From: JBBQRS01 sp038214535
GTDB lineage: Bacteria > Chloroflexota > Anaerolineae > CG2-30-64-16
Reading direction: 5' to 3'
NCBI GenBank assembly: GCA_038214535.1
Contig: JBBQRS010000010.1
Location: forward strand, 1 to 64,000
DNA: 64,000 nt
Below are positions 58,084 through 64,000 of this stretch, piece by piece (position 1 is the first letter of the stretch; the number at the start of each line of letters is the position of its first letter). A program made the position numbers and the translations under genes. The notes beneath the pieces are model-generated. The model ran no database searches, was not told the origin of the DNA, and was given only the letters and a program-made list of their open reading frames with translations.

Positions 58084-59877
58084 TTAATAAACACGTTTTT
58101 TGGGTTCGTATAACCCCAGCGTGACCGGCTTGGTATCCATGCGGATTGCGCCGCCGGGCTCGAGATAGGCCAGCGAATGCACCAGCCAGTTCGTATCGTC
58201 GCGTTCCGGATAGTCCTCGCGGTAGTGCGCGCCGCGACTTTCGATGCGCGCGAGCGCAGCCACCGTCGTAGCTTCGGCAAGGTCCAGCAGACAACCCAAC
58301 TCCCACGCTTCGAGCAGCTCGGTGTTCCACCGTTTGCCCTTATCCATGATGGCGATATGCTGATAGCGCCGCTTGAGTCCTTCCAGCCGCGCCAGCGCCT
58401 CGGTGAGCAATTCGGCGGTGCGGTAGACGCCGACGTGATCCATCATCATGTTCCGCATCTCTTTGCGGATCTCCGCCGCCGATTCGGCGCCTGTGTTCTC
58501 GCGGATGTACTCAAGCTGGATGCGACTCGCCGCCTCCTGCTCGGCCGGCAGCACGGGCAGATCGTTTTGCGCGGCGTAGCGCGCGGCATTTTGCCCGGCG
58601 CGCCGCCCAAACACCAGGATGTCCACCAACGAGTTTGTCCCCAGGCGGTTCGCTCCATGCACCGACACGCAGGCGCACTCCCCCGCGGCGTACAGGCCCG
58701 GCAGGACCATGTTGTCGGGGGTGATCACCACCTCCGCGTTGATGTTGGTCGGGATGCCGCCCATGGCGTAGTGCGCCGTCGGCTGCACCGGCATCGGCTG
58801 CTTGATCGGATCCACCTGCAGGTAGGTTTTGCAGAAGTCGGAGATATCGGGCAGCTTGCGGCGGATGTCGTCGGCGGTGATGCGGCGCGGGCTGCCGTCC
58901 GGGTTCACAACGCCGTCCTGCTCGAAATACTTGTTGACGGTATCGGGCCGGACATCGAGATAGACGTAGTCCTTGCCGTCAATGCCGCGCCCGGCGCGTA
59001 GCTCCTGGTAAATGGAGCGTGACACCACATCGCGCGAGGCAAGGTCTTTCACGGTCGGCGCGTAGCGCGGCATGAAGCGTTCGCCTTCGCTGTTGATCAG
59101 CACACCGCCCTCGCCGCGCACCCCTTCCGTCAGCAGGATGCCCAGACCGAGGATGCCGGTGGGATGAAACTGGTAGAACTCCATATCTTCGAGCGGGATG
59201 CCCCGGCGATACGCCACGGCGACGCCGTCGCCAGTCAGCGCGTACGCGTTCGAGGTGATCTTCCAGATGCGCCCGAAGCCACCCGTCGCAAAGATGACAG
59301 CTTTCGCGTGGAAAGTGTGAAACTCACCGCTGTCAATGTGCAGGGCGACGACGCCGCACGCATGGCCCTCTTCGTTGATGATCAGATCAATAACCTGATA
59401 CTCGTCGTAAAATGTGACGTTGTTCTTGATGCACTGCTGATACACCGTTTGCAGGATCATGTGCCCGGTGCGGTCGGCGGCATGACAGGCCCGGCGCACC
59501 GGCTGTTGGGTTTCGTTGTTGGTGTGCCCGCCGAAGGGCCGCTGCGCGATCAGGCCTTCCGGCGTCCTGTCGAAAGGCAACCCCATGTGCTCCAATTCGT
59601 AGACCATACCGACGGCTTCGTTGCAGAGGATCTGAACGGCATCCTGGTCTGCCAGATAGTCCGAACCTTTGATCGTGTCGAAGGTGTGCCATTCCGGATG
59701 ATCTTCTTCGAGGTTGCCGAGCGCAGCGCCGATCCCGCCCTGTGCTGCCCCGGTATGTGATCGGGTCGGATAGAGTTTGCTGATAACTGCCGTACTGGCC
59801 CCGCGTGAAGCGTGTAGAGCGGCCATCAAGCCGGCGCCGCCGGCGCCGATGACGAGGACATCATAACGATGATACAT
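58084..59877 (-). CDS. sdhA: Succinate dehydrogenase flavoprotein subunit
   Basis: The 597-residue protein has the FAD motif VLVIGAGGAGLMAA and the covalent flavin His41 in SHTGAAQGG. It also has HTNNETQQPVRRACHAADRTGH, FYQFHPTG and GANRLGTNSLVD, all typical of SdhA. It oxidises succinate to fumarate in the TCA cycle. ATG 59877 is used; a longer frame to 59904 adds nine residues that run into the sdhD stop region. Confidence 0.96.
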   Translation of the reverse strand: MYHRYDVLVIGAGGAGLMAALHASRGASTAVISKLYPTRSHTGAAQGGIGAALGNLEEDHPEWHTFDTIKGSDYLADQDAVQILCNEAVGMVYELEHMGLPFDRTPEGLIAQRPFGGHTNNETQQPVRRACHAADRTGHMILQTVYQQCIKNNVTFYDEYQVIDLIINEEGHACGVVALHIDSGEFHTFHAKAVIFATGGFGRIWKITSNAYALTGDGVAVAYRRGIPLEDMEFYQFHPTGILGLGILLTEGVRGEGGVLINSEGERFMPRYAPTVKDLASRDVVSRSIYQELRAGRGIDGKDYVYLDVRPDTVNKYFEQDGVVNPDGSPRRITADDIRRKLPDISDFCKTYLQVDPIKQPMPVQPTAHYAMGGIPTNINAEVVITPDNMVLPGLYAAGECACVSVHGANRLGTNSLVDILVFGRRAGQNAARYAAQNDLPVLPAEQEAASRIQLEYIRENTGAESAAEIRKEMRNMMMDHVGVYRTAELLTEALARLEGLKRRYQHIAIMDKGKRWNTELLEAWELGCLLDLAEATTVAALARIESRGAHYREDYPERDDTNWLVHSLAYLEPGGAIRMDTKPVTLGLYEPKKRVY

Positions 59878-59890
59878 GAATGGCAGCTCC

Positions 59891-60325
59891 CTAGACGTAA
59901 ACAAAGATCAGGAAAATGGCTGACAGCAACACGAAAAGCCAGATGAAAACCAGAATCCCGCGTAGCCAGGCCAGGGCCAACGGGCTGTGCACGTAGTCCT
60001 CCAGGATCACGCGCAAGCCGTTGAAGCCATGCGTGGCAGCAAAGGCCACCAGGATGAAGCTGTAGACCTGCCAGAATGGATTCGCGAAGTTCGGTGTTAC
60101 TTCGACAGAAGTAGACTCAACGTGGAATGGGATCGGGAAGAAGGCCCAGCGCATCTGCGCCGCCACATCCATTTTGCCCTGGCCGCCAACCAGATTCGCG
60201 TAGACGAGATTGAACGCGCCCATGAGCAGGAACAGGATGCCGGTGACACGGGTGAAGAACCACGCGTATAATTCGAATCGGCCACCGGATCGGTTGCGAG
60301 CACGGACATTGGCTTGTGATGTCAT
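59891..60325 (-). CDS. sdhD: Succinate dehydrogenase membrane anchor subunit
   Basis: The 144-residue protein has three membrane segments (about 20-45, 80-103 and 115-140). ATHGFNGLRVILEDYVH holds the likely haem-ligand His and quinone-site residues. It anchors complex II. Its ATG overlaps the sdhC stop by four bases, and the frame extending to 60397 is sdhC sequence in another frame. Confidence 0.85.
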   Translation of the reverse strand: MTSQANVRARNRSGGRFELYAWFFTRVTGILFLLMGAFNLVYANLVGGQGKMDVAAQMRWAFFPIPFHVESTSVEVTPNFANPFWQVYSFILVAFAATHGFNGLRVILEDYVHSPLALAWLRGILVFIWLFVLLSAIFLIFVYV

Positions 60326-60720
60326 CCCATCGCTCCCAGGATCATCAAAATTGAGGGCAGCAGGAACAGCGGAACAAACAGCGCCCATTGCACCCACATC
60401 GCTTCACGGTTATAGGTCATGAGTGAGGGCCACATATCCAGGACGACGATCCGTGCGCCGTTGATCGCATGCCACATCACGGAAAACAAGATGAAAATCT
60501 GCATCGGTAGCCACTCGTAGAAGATCGTCAGCGCCTGGGTAATCTGTCCGGTGATGCTCTGCGGCTCAACCGAGTAGAGAAAGAACGCGGCGACCACGTG
60601 CATCGAGACGAAGACCACGATGCCGATCCCGCTGATGCGGTGCAGCATCCATGCCAACATGGATTGACCGCCGCGATAGCGTAACGCCTGCACCAGGCTC
60701 ACACGTGAGATACTGCTCAT
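60322..60720 (-). CDS. sdhC: Succinate dehydrogenase cytochrome b subunit
   Basis: The 132-residue protein has three membrane segments. The family start is visible as GGQSMLAWMLHRISGIGIVVFVSMHV, with His residues for haem b and quinone. WHAINGARIVVLDMWP follows. The ATG follows GGAGGGAC closely. It starts 29 bases after the cytochrome b/c fusion gene, linking the bc and sdh genes. Confidence 0.9.
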   Translation of the reverse strand: MSSISRVSLVQALRYRGGQSMLAWMLHRISGIGIVVFVSMHVVAAFFLYSVEPQSITGQITQALTIFYEWLPMQIFILFSVMWHAINGARIVVLDMWPSLMTYNREAMWVQWALFVPLFLLPSILMILGAMG

Positions 60721-60749
60721 TGTCCCTCCTGCAGTCTTTGCATTGCAGG

Positions 60750-61847
60750 TTAATTGTTCTGCGCGCCCTGATTGATCCACCGTTCGATCAACTGGATCTG
60801 CTCTTCCTTCAGCGGCCGGCCCGGCGGCATCTGCCCGCCCGCCGGCGTCTCGACGCCACGCAACATTTGAGCCAGGAAGCTGTTGGCGGCGTCGCCGGGG
60901 AGGATTACCGGCGCGTTGTCGCCGCTATTCATTACCTTGTCATAATCAGCGACGCTATAACCGCCCTTCTGGCGATTGCCGTGACACGTCGCGCAGCGCT
61001 TGTCGAGGATCGGCTTGACATCTTGCGCGAAGCTAGGTGTCTCGATGGCGGCCAGCGCAGCCAATTCCTCGGAACTGCCCGCATCCTCAGGCGGCGCTTT
61101 CCAGGCCTCGATGAAATCCACGATGGCGCGAATTTCAGGGTCGGTGAGCGCCCCGCCATGCGCCAGGCCAAACGCCGGCATCCCCAGCCCCGGTTGCCCG
61201 TAGTTGATGACCTCGAAAATGGTTTCGGTGGTGCGCGTCAATAGAAAATCGTCCGAGTTCAGCGGATTGGTGAAATCGCCGGGGCTGTCGGGGATTTCAG
61301 CGCCTTCGCCCTCCTCACCGTGACACTTCGCGCAATTGTCGGCGTAGAGCGTCCCGCCACCGGCAATCCGCTCTTCCAGGGTGCCACCCGGATTGGCTGC
61401 CTCGACCTGGGGTGGCGTCGTCAGGACGGCCTGTAGGGTGAGGAAGATGATGCCCAATACGGCCAGCGACATGCCGATGGTCGCAATGGGCCGATTCAGC
61501 GGATGGCGCTTTGGGCTGCGATCGAAGAAGGGTAATCCCAGCAATAGGCCGCCGATCACCACGCCCAGACCCAGAATTGCGATTCCTTCGAAGCGACCGG
61601 GGAAATATTTCAACAACTGGAACGTCCACAAGAAATACCATTCGGGCCGCGGGATATAGGAGGTGTTGGAAGGATTGGCCGGCGGTTCGTTGGGCACACC
61701 GACAAAGACGGCCAGGCTGATCAACACCACGAAGATCAGCAGGGAAACAATCGCATCTTTGGCGATGGCATCAGGGAAGAACAGCTCGCCGTTCTTCTTC
61801 TTTTCTTTGTATTCTTCGAGGTATTCTTGTTTTTCGGCATCATTCAT
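60750..61847 (-). CDS. Cytochrome b C-terminal subunit (subunit IV-like) fused to two c-type haem domains
   Basis: The 365-residue protein has a subunit-IV part with about three membrane segments and PEWYF (69-72, the quinol-site PEWY). Two cytochrome c domains follow: CAKCH (172-176) with Met223 as a possible axial ligand, and CATCH (285-289) with Met340. In bc complexes, quinol electrons pass through Rieske and cytochrome c. This fusion supplies both in one chain and replaces a separate cytochrome c1 or f. It starts 14 bases after the cytochrome b gene. Confidence 0.9.
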   Translation of the reverse strand: MNDAEKQEYLEEYKEKKKNGELFFPDAIAKDAIVSLLIFVVLISLAVFVGVPNEPPANPSNTSYIPRPEWYFLWTFQLLKYFPGRFEGIAILGLGVVIGGLLLGLPFFDRSPKRHPLNRPIATIGMSLAVLGIIFLTLQAVLTTPPQVEAANPGGTLEERIAGGGTLYADNCAKCHGEEGEGAEIPDSPGDFTNPLNSDDFLLTRTTETIFEVINYGQPGLGMPAFGLAHGGALTDPEIRAIVDFIEAWKAPPEDAGSSEELAALAAIETPSFAQDVKPILDKRCATCHGNRQKGGYSVADYDKVMNSGDNAPVILPGDAANSFLAQMLRGVETPAGGQMPPGRPLKEEQIQLIERWINQGAQNN

Positions 61848-61861
61848 GGAAGCAGTTTCTC

Positions 61862-62551
61862 CTACTCATCCCGCTCGGGCGGTGATGTGATGCCGATTCT
61901 GATGATGAGATAGAGGTGAACGCCAATGATGGTCAGCAAGGCCAGTGGCATCCACCATACGTGCAACCCGTAGAAACGGGCCAGGGTGAGGGTGCCGATC
62001 TCTGTGCCCCCGCGGGCAATGCGCAGGAGCAGAGGTCCAACAACAGGGACCACCCCGATAATGCTTGTACCCACTGAAGTTGCCCAATATGCTCGCTGGT
62101 TCCACGGCAACAGATAGCCGCTGAAACCCAGCACCATGACGATTGCCAGCAAAGCGACGCCGGTCAGCCAGGTTAATTCGCGCGGATATTTGTAGGCCCC
62201 CACGAAGAATACCCGCAGCATGTGCATGAAGACGACGAGCACCATCAGCGTTGCGCCCCAGTGATGCATCCCCCGGATAAGCCAACCAAACGCGACATCA
62301 TTCATGATGAACTGGATGCTGTCGTAGGCGTGATCGGGGCTGGGTACGTAATAGATAGTCAGGAGCATCCCCGTGACGAGCTGAAGCACCGCCAGGATTG
62401 TGCTCGCGCTGCCCAGCGTGTACAGCCAGTTGGTCTCGGGAACTGACCGCGCGAAGATTGTATGCCAGATGGTTGTAAGGCCAAGACGTTCGTCGAGCCA
62501 GCGGAACGCAGCTTCGACTTTGCCCGGCGCGGAGACAGGCGTTTCGGTCAC
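61862..62551 (-). CDS. Cytochrome b N-terminal subunit (b6-type)
   Basis: The 229-residue protein has four membrane segments and haem ligands His96, His110, His197 and His212. The last pair is separated by 14 residues, the b6f-type spacing. GYLLPWNQRAYWA and GTEIGTLTLARFYGLH belong to the quinol-binding region. It works with the subunit-IV/c fusion and the Rieske protein as a bc complex. Confidence 0.93.
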   Translation of the reverse strand: MTETPVSAPGKVEAAFRWLDERLGLTTIWHTIFARSVPETNWLYTLGSASTILAVLQLVTGMLLTIYYVPSPDHAYDSIQFIMNDVAFGWLIRGMHHWGATLMVLVVFMHMLRVFFVGAYKYPRELTWLTGVALLAIVMVLGFSGYLLPWNQRAYWATSVGTSIIGVVPVVGPLLLRIARGGTEIGTLTLARFYGLHVWWMPLALLTIIGVHLYLIIRIGITSPPERDE

Positions 62552-62553
62552 GG

Positions 62554-63054
62554 TTAAACCTTCAGCAGAATCTGAATCTGCCCGTTATCTATCCGGTTTT
62601 CGAATTGATCCAGAGGCCGGGGGGGCGGCCCTGCAATGACTTCGCCATTGACGCCAAACTCGCCGTCATGGCATGGGCAAAAGAAGGTGCCCCGGTCTTC
62701 GCGCCAGTTGACCCGGCAACTCAGATGCGTGCAGATGTCTGAGAATGTAGTGACGTTGACGCTATCGTCTGTGACGGCCCAGGCGGTTCCTGCGACGTTG
62801 GTCTCTACCCAGCCGTCTTGAATGCGGTAGGAATAGGGAAACCCGGAAGGCACGCCGGGCGTCAGGCTTGCAATCGGGCCAAGCGTAAACCATTCTTCCC
62901 CGGTCTGCTTGCGGACGCCGGGCGAAATGACGTAACCGACGGCCGGCAAACCTACAACGAATGATACCGCTCCGGCAATAAGTGCAATCACGCCTGTCAG
63001 GAACTTGCGCCGGCCCATCTCCTCGTTTTGCACCGAGGAATGTTGCTCCGACAT
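62554..63054 (-). CDS. Rieske iron-sulfur protein of the bc complex
   Basis: The 166-residue protein has a membrane anchor (about 18-45) preceded by RRKFLTG, a possible Tat-type signal. The cluster motifs are CTHLSC (108-113) and CPCHDG (126-131), ligating [2Fe-2S] through two Cys and two His. The ATG follows AGGAGG. It leads the run down to sdhB. Confidence 0.94.
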   Translation of the reverse strand: MSEQHSSVQNEEMGRRKFLTGVIALIAGAVSFVVGLPAVGYVISPGVRKQTGEEWFTLGPIASLTPGVPSGFPYSYRIQDGWVETNVAGTAWAVTDDSVNVTTFSDICTHLSCRVNWREDRGTFFCPCHDGEFGVNGEVIAGPPPRPLDQFENRIDNGQIQILLKV

Positions 63055-63119
63055 TCGAATGGCCTCCTGGGCGAAAAAGGATCAATTGTGCTTCGGGCCA
63101 CATGAGAACGAATGGCCGG

Positions 63120-63148
63120 ATTATACCGATGCAAGACTTGCAAGTCAA
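63120..63148 (-). promoter_or_regulatory. Promoter of the Rieske-cytb-sdh operon
   Basis: On the minus strand TTGACT (63143-63148) and TATAAT (63120-63125) are 17 bases apart. It begins nine bases after the icd stop, leaving a leader of about 60 bases. Confidence 0.75.
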
Positions 63149-63156
63149 GCGTTTGC

Positions 63157-64000
63157 TTATGCGAGTCTATCAATCACCGCGGTTGCGAATTCCGACGTCT
63201 TTGCTTCATGCGCATCTTCCATCTGGCGGGCGAAGTCATAGGTCACGATCTTATCCGCCACGGTCTTCATATAGGCGGCTTCGATGGCGTCGGCGGCTTC
63301 GGTCCACCCGATGTAGTTCAGCATCATCACGCCGGACAAGAGCACGCTGCCCGGATTGACCTTATCCTGGTCGGCGTATTTGGGCGCGGTGCCGTGGGTA
63401 GCCTCGAATACCGCGATATGGTCGCCGATGTTCCCACCCGGAGCGATGCCCACGCCGCCCACTTCGGCCGCGACTGCGTCGCTCAGGTAATCGCCGTTCA
63501 AGTTCGGTGTGGCAATCACGTCATACTCCGCCGGCCGCAGCAGCATCTGTTGGAACATGATATCAGCGATACGGTCCTTGACGACGATCTTCCCTTCAGG
63601 CTGGTTGCCCCCGAAATCATCCCAGAGCTGTTGCTCGGTGATCGTGACATCCCCGAACTCCTCCTGGGCGACCTCGTAACCCCACTGCCTGAACGCGCCT
63701 TCGGTGAACTTCTGGATGTTTCCCTTGTGTACGAGCGTCAGGCTGCGACGATTGTTGTCTACGGCGTAGTTCAGCGCCTTGCGCACCAGTCGCTTTGTGC
63801 CGAAGGCGCTGATCGGCTTGATCCCGATGCCCGACCCCTCGAAGAACTTCGCGCCCATCTCGTCTTTCAGGAAGCGCTCGACCTTATTGGCTTCGGGCGT
63901 CCCGGCCTTGTATTCGATGCCCGCGTACACGTCTTCGGTGTTCTCGCGGAAAATCACCACATCAACCTGGTCGGGTCGCCGCAGCGGGCTGGGCACGCCG
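63157..64000 (-). CDS. icd: NADP-dependent isocitrate dehydrogenase, 5' end outside the window
   Basis: The visible 281 C-terminal residues match the E. coli-type NADP enzyme. FRENTEDVYAGIEYKAG, GIKPISAFGTKRLVRKALNYA, TLVHKGNIQKFTEGAFRQWGY, NLNGDYLSDAVAAEVGGVG and FEATHGTAPKYADQDKVNPG form the isocitrate and NADP sites. It makes 2-oxoglutarate in the TCA cycle. The gene runs past 64000, and the reading frame is open to the edge. The apparent start at 63996 is internal. Confidence 0.95.
   Translation of the reverse strand, partial: GVPSPLRRPDQVDVVIFRENTEDVYAGIEYKAGTPEANKVERFLKDEMGAKFFEGSGIGIKPISAFGTKRLVRKALNYAVDNNRRSLTLVHKGNIQKFTEGAFRQWGYEVAQEEFGDVTITEQQLWDDFGGNQPEGKIVVKDRIADIMFQQMLLRPAEYDVIATPNLNGDYLSDAVAAEVGGVGIAPGGNIGDHIAVFEATHGTAPKYADQDKVNPGSVLLSGVMMLNYIGWTEAADAIEAAYMKTVADKIVTYDFARQMEDAHEAKTSEFATAVIDRLA

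Noticed and set aside
1..64000. CRISPR arrays or prophage
   Set aside because: No spaced direct repeats and no phage structural run were seen; the J-like domain protein stands alone among housekeeping genes.

Overview
The window is GC-rich chromosomal DNA, almost fully coding, from a bacterium with aerobic respiratory genes. The gene set suggests Chloroflexota, perhaps near Anaerolineae: DapL-type aminotransferase, Chloroflexota-style lipoproteins with Pro/Thr linkers and LysM domains, a b6-type cytochrome b with a separate subunit IV fused to haem c domains, and the order alaS / J-domain protein / ruvX / mltG. This is inference from gene content; no rRNA is present to test it.

Layout. 136-3780 (minus): aldehyde ferredoxin oxidoreductase, iron alcohol dehydrogenase and an SDR. 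3926-5025: an intact IS701-like element of cyanobacterial type, sitting just upstream of der. 5042-9900 (plus): der, M28 peptidase, DapL-like aminotransferase, hflX. 10358-13904: two tandem S41 proteases, smpB and ssrA (tmRNA). 14028-15781: inositol-phosphatase-like gene and mtnP. 15852-16553 (minus): a DsbA-like thiol oxidoreductase interrupted by one in-frame UGA, read here as selenocysteine. 16797-20596: surface-polysaccharide genes (O-antigen ligase, GtrA, GT4, membrane protein). 20593-21651: DUF402 and DUF123 genes. 28953-21666 (minus): C11 protease, CHAT protease, mutS, DUF364, methyltransferase. 29177-33780: yigZ, CapA lipoprotein, dynamin-like GTPase, acetyltransferase. 34047-38648: uvrA and miaB. 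38730-42179 (minus): secreted LysM protein and trmFO. 42320-43642: pdp. 50705-43644 (minus): alaS, J-domain protein, ruvX, mltG, solute-binding lipoprotein. 50889-53596: two LysM proteins and plsC. 53685-57170 (minus): ksgA, lepA and a Cys-rich Crp/Fnr regulator. 64000-57346 (minus): icd (cut by the window edge), then Rieske, cytochrome b, cytochrome b/c fusion and sdhCDAB in one tight run.

The strongest find is the selenoprotein. Bases 15852-16553 read as one 233-residue DsbA-like protein if the UGA at 16305-16307 is selenocysteine. The UGA falls on the first catalytic position of the CxxC motif (giving U-S-H-C). It is followed at the same distance as in E. coli fdhF by a hairpin with a GGUCU apical loop. 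Other points of interest are hflX with an apparent AUU start, an SDR with His in place of the catalytic Tyr, two caspase-clan proteases in the mutS operon, a fused bc-complex/succinate dehydrogenase operon, a perfect 26-bp inverted repeat, and many readable sigma70-type promoters.
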